A stretch of 64,000 nucleotides of DNA, from contig JAZRXH010000119.1 in NCBI GenBank assembly GCA_045600125.1, forward strand, positions 5,374 to 69,373, read 5' to 3'. Source of the stretch: SIG622 sp045600125. GTDB lineage: Bacteria; Bacillota; Clostridia; Oscillospirales; CAG-382. Made by a program: the position numbers and the translations under genes. This document shows, in pieces, positions 15,386 to 23,569 of this stretch (position 1 is its first letter; each line of letters begins with the position of its first letter). The notes under the pieces are model-generated. The model had not been told where the DNA came from and did no database searches. It saw nothing but the letters and a program-made list of their open reading frames with translations.

Positions 15386-17167
15386 ATGACCATGGCATAC
15401 ACAAAATTCACCTCTCTGAAAACTCCGTCCTATATGGGGAAAAGCGCCTATGCCGGCAAGGCGGGGCAAGAAGAGAAGAACCAACAATTTCTTCCCGCGC
15501 GGGAAAGAACACAGAGCCCCCTTCGCAGCAAAGAAGCCCGCTTCTCCCCGCTCTCGTCCCCGGCGGGCACCGCTTTGAAAAATCCGGCGGCAAGGCAGAC
15601 AAGCGCCGCTTCGGGCACAGCCTCGGTAAAATCCGGGGCAAAACAGAATGCCGGCACGGTTTTCGGCAAGGCGGCAATGAAAACGGGGACGGCTTTTGAC
15701 AAGCAGCCGGCAGAACAGACCGGCACGGTTTTCGGCAAGGCAACGGTCGAACAGACCGGCACGTCGGCGGCAAAAAAGACGGGGTATGCCTCCGGCAGGT
15801 CGGCGGGAAGACCGGAGGGGACGGCTTCGGGCGCTTCTTCGGGTATTTCTTCGCAGGAGAAGAGCCGGCAAGGTATGGAGAAGGTCGCCGGACAAGGTTC
15901 GGAAAAGCCCCGTTTCTCGGCATCGAAGGTCTGCGTCTTTTCCCTTCTCACGCTGGCGGTCTTTACCTCGGCGGTGTATTCCTCCGGGCTCTGTGCCCCC
16001 GAGCATTTTACAAGGGCGTTCCTCGCCTACTGTGAGAAAGCCGGGCAGGCGGAGACACGGCTTCGGGCAAAGGCAAAAGGCATCGGAAGCGCCGAGGCAG
16101 ACGCTTTCGGCGAAAGTCTGTACGTGCAGGGGCTCGGCAATGCGGGCACGGAAGGCACTTCCGGCTCTGCCGCACGGGATGCCGATTTTGCAGGCTCGGG
16201 AAAAGGCTTTGAAAGCGGCGGGAGCTATGCGGGCTCGCTTCTTACGGGAAGCGGCGCTTCGGGAGCGGCAAAGACAGGGACACCCGGAAGCGGCATGACG
16301 ACGGTCCTTGCGGCTTCGGCGTACACGGACGGCGCAGGCGATCCTTCCGCTGTCTTTCCCGCATACACAAGCGAGGCGGACGCCGTGTTCTCTTCCGATT
16401 CCCCGCCGCCTGCCTATGACGAAGGCGATATCGTCTGCCGGGACCTTTCCCGGGGCGGTGACGGGATCTATCTTCTCAACGAAACGGGGAGGGACATTGA
16501 CGTGGAGGCGCTTTCGGCGTCGCCTCTTCCGGAAGCTCTGCGGCTTTACGGCACCGAAGAGCCGGAGGTACTGATCCTCCACACCCACGGCACCGAGAGC
16601 TACATCGACACCGGCAGCAGGAGCACCGACACCGAAAAGAACGTGGTACGGGTGGGGGATGAGCTGGCAAAAGTCCTTGAGGCGTACGGGATCTCGGTTC
16701 TCCATTCGAGGACGATGCACGACGAATACTCCTACATCACCGCCTACAAGAGCTCCAAGACCGAGGCGCAGAAGCTCCTTGCCTCCTACCCTTCGGTAAA
16801 ATACGTCATTGACCTGCACCGGGACGCTCTGCCGAAGGACGGCGGGGCACGCATCAAGTGTGTAAGCGATATACACGGAACGGCGGCGGCGCAGATGATG
16901 CTGGTCATCGGCTCGGATGCGGGGGGCGGGAACCATCCGAACTACACGGAAAACCTTGCGGCGGCGTCACGCCTTCAGGCGGAGATGAACCGGGAATTCC
17001 CCACCCTCATGCGCCCCATCAACCTGCGGAGCGCCGTCTTCAATCAGGACATCTGCCGCGGGGCGATGATCCTCGAGGTGGGCTGCAGCGACAACACGCT
17101 GGAGGAGGCGCTCTGTGCCGTGCGGTGCTTTGCAAAGGCGTTCGTGCGGACAGGGCAGGGCGCATAA
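15386..17167 (+). CDS. spoIIP: Stage II sporulation protein P (SpoIIP), extended N-terminus
   Basis: SpoIIP is the amidase/endopeptidase that, with SpoIID and SpoIIM, degrades peptidoglycan during forespore engulfment. The C-terminal domain (about residues 390-590) has VLILHTHGTESY, VIDLHRDAL and AMILEVGC, giving the zinc-binding and catalytic H, H and E. One membrane segment lies at about residues 180-201 (VCVFSLLTLAVFTSAV). Residues 1-178 are low-complexity, rich in G, T, A, S and K, with repeated TGTVFGKA-like units, and about 180 more low-complexity residues separate the membrane segment from the catalytic domain. This makes it much longer (593) than usual SpoIIP. The ATG at 15386 has AAGGA 8 bases upstream; an ATG at 15359 lacks one. 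Confidence 0.9.
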   Translation: MTMAYTKFTSLKTPSYMGKSAYAGKAGQEEKNQQFLPARERTQSPLRSKEARFSPLSSPAGTALKNPAARQTSAASGTASVKSGAKQNAGTVFGKAAMKTGTAFDKQPAEQTGTVFGKATVEQTGTSAAKKTGYASGRSAGRPEGTASGASSGISSQEKSRQGMEKVAGQGSEKPRFSASKVCVFSLLTLAVFTSAVYSSGLCAPEHFTRAFLAYCEKAGQAETRLRAKAKGIGSAEADAFGESLYVQGLGNAGTEGTSGSAARDADFAGSGKGFESGGSYAGSLLTGSGASGAAKTGTPGSGMTTVLAASAYTDGAGDPSAVFPAYTSEADAVFSSDSPPPAYDEGDIVCRDLSRGGDGIYLLNETGRDIDVEALSASPLPEALRLYGTEEPEVLILHTHGTESYIDTGSRSTDTEKNVVRVGDELAKVLEAYGISVLHSRTMHDEYSYITAYKSSKTEAQKLLASYPSVKYVIDLHRDALPKDGGARIKCVSDIHGTAAAQMMLVIGSDAGGGNHPNYTENLAAASRLQAEMNREFPTLMRPINLRSAVFNQDICRGAMILEVGCSDNTLEEALCAVRCFAKAFVRTGQGA

Positions 17168-17192
17168 CAGGTCGCCGTTCTCTTTTCCCCTC

Positions 17193-17221
17193 TTGAATTT
17201 TCCGTTAAAGTGTGGTATGAT
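17193..17221 (+). promoter_or_regulatory. Promoter for the PHP-domain gene
   Basis: TTGAAT (17193-17198), 17 bases, TATGAT (17216-17221), about 75 bases before the ATG. Confidence 0.7.
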
Positions 17222-17299
17222 AGTCCCATACGGGAGGAACGTCCGCAAAAGGCGAAGGCTTCCCGGAAAACCATACAAAAAAGAGAGGGACAGACGATC

Positions 17300-18097
17300 A
17301 TGCTTCTTCACGATATACACGTACACACCCATCTTTCAAGCTGTGCAAAGCCGACGGCGATCGCCGACGAATACATTCGCAGGGCAAGTGCCATGGGGCT
17401 TCACACTCTCGGCTTTGCCGATCATTTCTGGGATGAAAAGGTGACGGAATACCCGGCGTCCGACTGGTACCGTCCGCAGAATTTCGATCATATCCGTCAA
17501 ATTCTCGGGGAGGTCACCGAAAAGCCGGAAAACCTTCGCATTCTGTACGGCTGTGAGACCGAGTTCTGCCGCGGGCAGTTCCTCGGCATCACCGAGGAGC
17601 GGGCGAAGGCGCTTGACTTCATTCTCGTTCCCCATTCCCACACGCACATGCACGGCTTTACGATAGACGCCGAGGCAGCCCTCGATCCGAAAGCCCACGC
17701 CGCTTATCTTGTGGAGAGCTTCAAGGCGGTATGCCGTCATCCTCTGGCAAAATACATCACCTCCATTGCGCACCCGTTCCATCCCGTGGCGGTAAAGCCG
17801 GATTTCGAGACGGCAGTCATCGAGAACATCAGCGACAACGATTTCGGCGAGTGCTTCACTCTGGCAGGAGAAAAGAACATCGGCATCGAGCTGAACGCCT
17901 CTCACGTTTCAAGACCGAATATTGACAGGACCTCGAGGATCTTCAAGTGTGCCAAGGATGCCGGATGCCGGTTCTCCTTCGGCTCGGACGCTCACGACAC
18001 GGTTTACTACGTGCCGGAGATGCAGAAGGTACTCACCGACTTTTCGTCGTCCCTCGGTCTTACCGACGACGATCTTATCGACCTCATGCGCCGATAA
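17300..18097 (+). CDS. PHP-domain metal-dependent phosphoesterase
   Basis: The 265-residue protein begins with the PHP metal motif DIHVHTHLS (residues 5-13). It also has FADHFWD (near residue 41), YGCETEF, PHSHTHMHG, IAHPFHP and the C-terminal FGSDAHD, which together supply the metal-binding histidines and acids. This is the histidinol-phosphatase (HisJ)-like layout, but PHP proteins also act as nucleotide or sugar phosphatases, and no histidine biosynthesis gene is nearby. The ATG at 17300 (GAGGGA about 10 bases upstream) gives the family length. rsmA follows after about 50 bases and may share the transcript. Confidence 0.88.
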   Translation: MLLHDIHVHTHLSSCAKPTAIADEYIRRASAMGLHTLGFADHFWDEKVTEYPASDWYRPQNFDHIRQILGEVTEKPENLRILYGCETEFCRGQFLGITEERAKALDFILVPHSHTHMHGFTIDAEAALDPKAHAAYLVESFKAVCRHPLAKYITSIAHPFHPVAVKPDFETAVIENISDNDFGECFTLAGEKNIGIELNASHVSRPNIDRTSRIFKCAKDAGCRFSFGSDAHDTVYYVPEMQKVLTDFSSSLGLTDDDLIDLMRR

Positions 18098-18148
18098 AGC
18101 ACGGCAAAAGCCATCGGCTGCATTATCACCCGGAAAGGAAAAACAAAG

Positions 18149-19033
18149 ATGGGAGACAAGGCTCTTCTTGACAGGCATAATTTCAAATTCAAAAAGCAAT
18201 ACGGGCAGAACTTTCTGACCGACCGCAAAATTCCCGCAAGGATCGCAGAGAACTGCACGGCTCTTCCGGTACCGGAAGCGGAGGACGGCAGGCGGTGTGA
18301 CGAGGTGATCCTGGAGATCGGGCCCGGGGCGGGCATTCTGACGAAGGAGCTTGCTCTTCGCTATCGCCGTGTGGCGGCGGTGGAGATCGACCCGAACCTG
18401 ATCCCGATCCTCTCGGAGGCGCTGGCGGACTTTCCCAACACGTCGGTACTGAACGAGGACATCATGGCGGTGGATCTGCCGGCGTTCGTGGCGGAGATCA
18501 CCGAAAACGGAAAGTATCCCGTGTCGGTCTGTGCGAATCTCCCCTACTACATCACGACGCCGATCCTCATGAAGCTGCTCGAAACACGCTGCGGCTTCGG
18601 GTTCATCACGGTGATGGTACAGAAGGAGGTCGCCCGCCGTCTCTGCGCCGCTCCGGGAAGTCCGGACTACGGTTCCATCAGCGCCGAGATCGGTCTTTAC
18701 GGTCAAGCCGCAAAGCTGTTCGACGTGCCCTCCGGGTGCTTCAACCCGAGGCCGAAGGTGGACTCCGCCGTAGTCAAAATTTCCCTCGACAAGTCGGAAA
18801 AGTACCCGATAGATCTTGCCGACAAGACGAGCGCTCTGATCCGTGCCGCCTTCGGACAGCGCCGTAAAACATTGGTAAACTCCCTCTCCGTCCTCGGCGG
18901 CCGCCTCGTGTCGCAGGATAAAGCCGAGCTTGGGCGCATCATAGCAAATACCCTCGGCGTCCCCGAAGACGTGCGGGGCGAAAAGCTCAGCACGGCGCAG
19001 TTCGCCGCCCTTGCACCTATCCTCATCAAATAA
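18149..19033 (+). CDS. rsmA: 16S rRNA (adenine1518/1519-N6) dimethyltransferase RsmA/KsgA
   Basis: This enzyme transfers four methyl groups from S-adenosylmethionine to two adenines near the 3' end of 16S rRNA during 30S assembly. In the 294-residue protein the YGQNFL motif lies at 18-23, the SAM motif EIGPGAGILT at 56-65, and the catalytic NLPYY at 130-134. The C-terminal part has FNPRPKVDSAV and AFGQRRKTL. A short insertion (about residues 42-52) precedes the SAM motif. A GGAAAGG site lies upstream of the ATG. The gene is followed directly by a 41-bp tandem repeat. Confidence 0.96.
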   Translation: MGDKALLDRHNFKFKKQYGQNFLTDRKIPARIAENCTALPVPEAEDGRRCDEVILEIGPGAGILTKELALRYRRVAAVEIDPNLIPILSEALADFPNTSVLNEDIMAVDLPAFVAEITENGKYPVSVCANLPYYITTPILMKLLETRCGFGFITVMVQKEVARRLCAAPGSPDYGSISAEIGLYGQAAKLFDVPSGCFNPRPKVDSAVVKISLDKSEKYPIDLADKTSALIRAAFGQRRKTLVNSLSVLGGRLVSQDKAELGRIIANTLGVPEDVRGEKLSTAQFAALAPILIK

Positions 19034-19036
19034 TAT

Positions 19037-19241
19037 GCGGGGCTGCTCGCCCCGTACCCTCGCCGCCTTACGATAGCGCGGGGCTGCTCGCCCCGTACCC
19101 TCGCCGCCTTATGATAGCGCGGGGCTGCTCGCCCCACACCCTCGCCGCATTACGATAGCGCGGGGCTGCTCGCCCCACACCCTCGCCGCATTACGATAGC
19201 GTGGGGCTGCTCGCCCCACACCCTCGCCGCCTTTTGAAAAA
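19037..19241. repeat. 41-bp tandem repeat, five units
   Basis: Units start at 19037, 19078, 19119, 19160 and 19201, an exact 41-base period. Each contains a GGGGCTGCTCGCCCC hairpin, then CACCCTCGCCGC and a link TTACGATAGC. The unit is the head module of the dispersed family, amplified; the last unit runs into the rest of a full element. Confidence 0.9.
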
Positions 19242-19675
19242 GGCGGGCGAAAACTTTTACTCAGTGGCAGCCCGTACGGACTGCCACGGTTCTTTTTTTG
19301 AGATAAAAGGATAAGTGCCTACTGTCCGCCGGGGGCAAGCGCCGCCCCCGGCGGATGTTTATTTTCGTTTTCTGATTAGTGGGTGGCTGTCTACTGTCTA
19401 TTGCGGCAAGAAAGCAGTGCCGCAACAGAGGTTCTTTTGCGGTTTTAGAGAAAACTCCGGGTTTTGCCGCTTAGGATGATAACGGCAAAAACAAATCTCC
19501 GCTGAGGTCGTATCTTGATCTCAGCGGACAGTGGGAACTGATTATTGTTACAAACCCCATGAGTTTGACCGCTCAGGATCATGGCGGTCAAACGGGATGA
19601 TACTCGGGCATCGGTGCTTTCGGTTTTATCGGAGGTAAAGTCCCGAAGTGGCGGCGGGGTCTCCCCGCAAAAGAA
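19242..19675. repeat. Composite palindromic repeats between rsmA and tRNA-Leu
   Basis: Contents in order: a GTGGCAG-type stem (about 19264-19287), a perfect 12-bp palindrome TCCGCCGGGGGC/GCCCCCGGCGGA (19325-19355), a TCCGCTGAGGTC palindrome with one mismatch (19498-19528), and a GTTTGACCGC/GCGGTCAAAC module near 19562-19592 with its tail to 19675. No gene is supported. Confidence 0.8.
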
Positions 19676-19703
19676 AAAACGGCTTGCAATGCAAACCGTT
19701 TTC

Positions 19704-19788
19704 TGGTGCGGATGATGGGACTTGAACCCATATGATATACATCACACGCCCCTCAAACGTGCGCGTCTGCCAGTTCCGCCACATCCGC
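19704..19788 (-). tRNA. tRNA-Leu (GAG)
   Basis: The sequence folds as a class II tRNA of 85 bases with CCA encoded. The acceptor stem is GCGGATG/CATCCGC, the anticodon stem is CACGT/GCGTG with loop TTGAGGG (anticodon GAG), there is a long variable arm, and the T-loop is TTCAAGT. It stands on the minus strand next to repeats. Confidence 0.95.
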
Positions 19789-20056
19789 ATGTCCTTGGTT
19801 TCCCAACGGAACGACGTTATTATATCACACGCACTCCCGTTTGTCAAGGGTTTTTTGAAAGTTTTTCAGTTTTTTTCGATTTTTTCGATTTCGCCAAAAT
19901 GTGTTATTTTTTCGGGAATATCATAGGCATTTTACCGATATTTTGCCGTTTTGGCGTGCATTTTCGCCACATTTTGCCTTTTTGAAATATAATTTTATAT
20001 CATTATTCACACATTTTTGATAGAATGAGCAAAAATACATAAGGAGGAATCCTCAC

Positions 20057-20593
20057 ATGAGTATATGTCAGAAATGCGGTCAGCCTCTTGCAGAGGGCGC
20101 TAAGTTCTGTACCAACTGCGGCAATGTCGTTCCCGCTCCCGCCGCTTCCAAGGCAGAACCTGCTGCCGCACAGGCAAATCAGTATACATCCGGTCAGTCT
20201 TACACGACCGGTACGCAGGGCCAGTACAACCAGTACAATCAGCAGAATCAGTACAATCCCCAGCAGAACCGCACCTACGGTCAGTACGCCAATCCCCAGA
20301 CCCAGACGTCTTATATCCCCACCGCTCCCGCTTACACCGCTCCCGCAAAAACGCCGGTCACGGCAGGAGGTTACATTCTCCGGTCGCTCCTGAACCTCAT
20401 CCCCGTTGTCGGCTGGCTCATTTACTTCATCATGCTCTTCGTATGGGCAAACGATCAGACCAAGGAAGACAGCTTCCGCGGATGGGCAAAGGCACAGCTG
20501 ATTCTGATTTTCATCGGTATCGGCATCGCCATCATCTTTGCGATCATCGCCGCTGTTGCGGGCGTAGGCCTCCTTGATGCACTGTATTATTGA
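20057..20593 (+). CDS. Zinc-ribbon membrane protein
   Basis: The 178-residue protein has three parts. An N-terminal zinc ribbon has C4-x2-C7 and C18-x2-C21. A linker (about residues 30-110) is rich in Q, N, Y, T and P. The C-terminal part has two hydrophobic segments (about 118-138 and 150-175) separated by a short charged loop (NDQTKEDSFRGWAKAQ). Proteins with this zinc_ribbon-plus-membrane layout are common in Clostridia, with no established role. A strong AAGGAGG ribosome site and a good downstream terminator support expression as a single gene. Confidence 0.8.
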   Translation: MSICQKCGQPLAEGAKFCTNCGNVVPAPAASKAEPAAAQANQYTSGQSYTTGTQGQYNQYNQQNQYNPQQNRTYGQYANPQTQTSYIPTAPAYTAPAKTPVTAGGYILRSLLNLIPVVGWLIYFIMLFVWANDQTKEDSFRGWAKAQLILIFIGIGIAIIFAIIAAVAGVGLLDALYY

Positions 20594-20644
20594 TTTACCG
20601 ATCGTTTTTCCCGGTAAAGGCGTTCACAACCGAAAATAAAAACG

Positions 20645-20676
20645 GAAGCTCCGGAAAAATCCGGGGCTTCTTTTTT
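20645..20676 (+). terminator. Terminator of the zinc-ribbon gene
   Basis: GAAGCTCCGG (20645-20654) and CCGGGGCTTC (20661-20670) pair with one G-U, followed by TTTTTT. Confidence 0.9.
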
Positions 20677-20757
20677 GCCCGATATAGATATAAAACGGTA
20701 TAAAACGGCGGGCACAAAAAGAAAAAGCGCTGCCGAAAAGCAACGCTTTCTTTGAAG

Positions 20758-20829
20758 TGACCCGTGCGGGAATTGAACCCACGTTACAGCCGTGAAAGGG
20801 CCGTGTCTTAACCTCTTGACCAACGGGCC
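20758..20829 (-). tRNA. tRNA-Glu (TTC)
   Basis: A 72-base tRNA with acceptor GGCCCGT/ACGGGTC (one G-U), anticodon loop CTTTCAC (anticodon TTC), T-loop TTCAATT and discriminator A. CCA is not encoded. Confidence 0.95.
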
Positions 20830-20835
20830 GAAAAG

Positions 20836-20909
20836 TAGCGGAAGTCGGATTTGAACCAACGACCTGCCGGGTATGAACCGGATGCTCTAGCCAGCTGAGC
20901 TATTCCGCC
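20836..20909 (-). tRNA. tRNA-Met (CAT), elongator type
   Basis: A 74-base tRNA with acceptor GGCGGAA/TTCCGCT, D-arm GCTC/GAGC, anticodon loop TTCATAC (anticodon CAT) and T-loop TTCAAAT; CCA is not encoded. The anticodon stem lacks the three G-C pairs of initiator tRNA. A lysidine-modified tRNA-Ile2 cannot be excluded from the anticodon alone. It lies 6 bases from tRNA-Glu. Confidence 0.88.
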
Positions 20910-21178
20910 GAAAAGTGTTGGAACGTGACCGCCACAACGCTTGATTATTATAGCACGCAAATACCGTTTTGTCAAGGGCTTTTTGAAGATTTTTTTGCCA
21001 AATTTACGCAAATTTCACTTTTTTATGTTTTTGGCAGGGGAAATTTCAGCAGAGCGAAAGAAACCGGTCTTCATATCCGTCCGGCAAAACGCCGACGAAG
21101 AGCGGGGCGCAAACGTTCGGCAGCGTGCTTTTTGTCAAAGCCTGCGCCCGCCGCTTTTCGCATCCATATCCGTTTTGA

Positions 21179-22576
21179 TCAGACCTGCTTTTCCGACCAG
21201 CCGGCGTTTTTGTAGACGTCGGCTTTGCTCTTTCCTTTGACCTTCCGATAGATGGCGTGGCTTCTTTCCGCCATGTTTCCCACCCGCCCGGCAAACCGGG
21301 TAAAGCTCTTGTCACCGCAGGTGAGAAGCCCGAAATACACGACCGACGGGATCCCTCTCGGGGCAAAAAGACGGTTCCACGTGGTTTTCAGAACGCCGAG
21401 GTGTTTTCCTTCTTTGGCTGCCTCGAAGGCGGAATTCAGGTCGGCGTCCTCCTCCCAGGGACACAAGAGGACGTCAAAGCCGTTTTTCGCAAAGAAGTCC
21501 GCACTTTTCCAGGGGCTTTCCACGGCGTTATACTGCCAGTCGGCGATGATGATATCCTTATCGAGCCGCTCAATGAGCGCCGCCGCATATTCGGCGGAGG
21601 AATTGCACTCATAGACGTTACAGCCGTTTTTCCTCTCTTCGCCCGCTTTCGGCTCAAAGAACCTTTTGCAAAGGAGCATATCGCCCCAGATGATGGCTTG
21701 TCTGCCCTTTGCCTTCAGAGAAGCGCTGACTTCATTCAGATAGTCGCACAGCTCCTCGGCGTCGAATTCGATGCCTGCCTCGTCACAGCCGAGATGGAAA
21801 TACCCGGAGTTCCCGAAAAGCTCCATCAGCTCTTCCCGGACTCCGGAAAGAAGCTCCCTTGTTTCCGGACTGTTGAAATTCCACACCCAGCCGTAGCTTT
21901 TCGGATAGTACAGATACTCCAGACACGGATCCTGATCCAGCAGCGTATGCTTTCCGGAGTATCCGAGCCGTGCAAGCGAGGCGTGACCGAGGTGCTGGAA
22001 GAACGGCACGATGGCAAGGCCGAGGGCATTGGCTTCCCGGACGATCTGCCGGATCTCGTCTTTTGTCAAGGCATTTTCCCATGACAGCTCCCTCAGCGTA
22101 TCGAGCTTTACGGCGCCCCACGTTTCAAGAAAAACGTGGGTATATTTGGCGATGGCGCAGGTCCGTATCACCCGGCGGATATCCTCAAAGGAATACTCGG
22201 GGAACAGGCAGAGGTGAACGCCCCGGAAGCCGATATCTGCCTTTTCCCGGATCTCGCCGCACTCGGCACGGTAGTCCAGCTTCCCGTAGCAGAAAATCAT
22301 CTCGAGAAAGGTGAAGAGTCCCCGCATGGTACCGGCGTGGTCTGCGCCGCAGAGGAAGACTCCCTTTTCGGTGACGTTTACGGCGTAGTCGCCCTCGCCG
22401 AGCCCGATCTTCTCACCCCTGCCGACCGTTATTTCAAAAACATCCGTGCCTTCGGAATAGGAAATATCCCACTCGATACCGGGAGTATAGCCGGAAAGCA
22501 GTTCTTCGACAAAGGGGGTCTTCGCCGCCTTCGGCAGTGTGATCCTCTGCCCGTTTTCAATATAAAAGTAGTTCAT
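21179..22576 (-). CDS. Glycoside hydrolase family 20 beta-N-acetylhexosaminidase, cytoplasmic
   Basis: This family removes terminal beta-linked N-acetylglucosamine or N-acetylgalactosamine by substrate-assisted catalysis. In the 465-residue protein, residues 1-110 are the GH20b-like alpha/beta domain, followed by a TIM barrel. The catalytic D-E pair is in FHLGCDEAG (about residues 265-273), a variant of the HxGGDE signature with C in place of the second G. There is no signal peptide, so it should act on imported oligosaccharides. It stands alone, with a 269-base gap holding two tRNAs downstream and a terminator upstream. Substrate preference is inferred from the family only. Confidence 0.88.
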   Translation of the reverse strand: MNYFYIENGQRITLPKAAKTPFVEELLSGYTPGIEWDISYSEGTDVFEITVGRGEKIGLGEGDYAVNVTEKGVFLCGADHAGTMRGLFTFLEMIFCYGKLDYRAECGEIREKADIGFRGVHLCLFPEYSFEDIRRVIRTCAIAKYTHVFLETWGAVKLDTLRELSWENALTKDEIRQIVREANALGLAIVPFFQHLGHASLARLGYSGKHTLLDQDPCLEYLYYPKSYGWVWNFNSPETRELLSGVREELMELFGNSGYFHLGCDEAGIEFDAEELCDYLNEVSASLKAKGRQAIIWGDMLLCKRFFEPKAGEERKNGCNVYECNSSAEYAAALIERLDKDIIIADWQYNAVESPWKSADFFAKNGFDVLLCPWEEDADLNSAFEAAKEGKHLGVLKTTWNRLFAPRGIPSVVYFGLLTCGDKSFTRFAGRVGNMAERSHAIYRKVKGKSKADVYKNAGWSEKQV

Positions 22577-22606
22577 CGTGATCTCCGTTCTGCCGGGGAA
22601 ACCGGC

Positions 22607-22642
22607 AAAAAGCGGGGTCCCCCAAAACCCGGAGCCCCGCTT
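22607..22642 (-). terminator. Terminator of the small membrane protein gene
   Basis: On the minus strand AAGCGGGG and CCCCGCTT close a hairpin that is followed by TTTTT. Confidence 0.7.
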
Positions 22643-22665
22643 AAAACTTGATAATAATTCCCCGT

Positions 22666-22992
22666 TTACTCGTCTTCCTCAGTCTCCACCTGCGGAAACG
22701 CCGTATCGTTGACCGTGAGGTTCGGCTCCCGACACTCGGGGTATTCAAAGGAATGGAACCAGTCGTCGTACTTCGAGCAGCAGCGGCGAAGCATCTTATC
22801 GTACTTCTTTTCTTCCGCCGCATCCAGCATGGCAAATACGCCGCCTGCCGCCGACGCCGCCGCGGCAAGTGCCGCAAGCGTCCCCGCGATCCCCTTGCTC
22901 TTCCGTACCGAAAACGCAAAAGCTGCGAGGAACGTCGCCGACGCCGCAAACAGCGTCACCGCTGTCAGTAATTTATTTCTGTTGTTCTTCAT
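22666..22992 (-). CDS. Small hypothetical membrane protein, acidic tail
   Basis: The 108-residue protein has two alanine-rich hydrophobic segments at about residues 9-27 and 33-55, then a cysteine pair in MLRRCCSKYDDWFHSF and a strongly acidic end (VETEEDE). I do not recognise a family. GAGGTG lies 6 bases before the ATG and a terminator follows, so it looks like an independent gene between GH20 and prfB. Confidence 0.62.
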   Translation of the reverse strand: MKNNRNKLLTAVTLFAASATFLAAFAFSVRKSKGIAGTLAALAAAASAAGGVFAMLDAAEEKKYDKMLRRCCSKYDDWFHSFEYPECREPNLTVNDTAFPQVETEEDE

Positions 22993-23009
22993 ATCTGCAC
23001 CTCGCCAGT

Positions 23010-23569
23010 CAATATGCAGGGCTACTCGCCCTGCACCTCGCCATATTGTGGGTCTACTCGCCCCACACCCTCGCCGCCTTTTGAAAAAGGCGGGCGAAAA
23101 CTTTCAAATAGTCAAAGTCCATACGGACTTTGACGGGAATTTTTTGAATAATGGGTCATTGCCTACTGTCTGTTGCGCAGGAAAGCAGTGCCGCAGCGGG
23201 GTACCCCCGCAGGCAAATCGGGACTGCACTTCCGACAAAATCGAAAGTCCCGATTCCCGAGTATCATTCCGTTTTGCCGCCATAAATTCGAGCGGCAAAA
23301 CTCAATGCTTATACCAATATCAAAACTTACCTGTGTTGCGGTGCTGCTTTTCCGCTGCAGTGTGGGTACCCCCGCGGGCAATTCGGGAATGCACCTCAGT
23401 AAAAAAACGGAATAAGGTGATCCTTTGTTCTGAAAAACACCCCGTCAAAGTCCGAACGGACTTTGACTATTCAAAAGTTTTCGCCCCGCCTTTTTCAAAA
23501 GGCGGGCGGGGGTGTGGGGCGCGCAGCCCCGCAAAAAGGGGGTATTGAGCGAGCAGCCCCGCCAATAAA
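23010..23569. repeat. Two facing composite palindromic repeats upstream/downstream of prfB
   Basis: A forward element starts with two head hairpins near 23015-23075, then GTCAAAGTCC/GGACTTTGAC at 23111-23134, then TTGCCTACTGTCTGTTGCG. A reverse element holds TTTGCCGC/GCGGCAAA near 23272-23301, the stem GTCAAAGTCC at 23444-23467, the CCGCC hairpin and a closing head near 23515-23565, ending at the prfB stop. The two converge toward each other. Confidence 0.8.

Noticed and set aside
19037..19241. CRISPR array
   Set aside because: The 41-bp units are contiguous with no unique spacers, and no cas genes are present.
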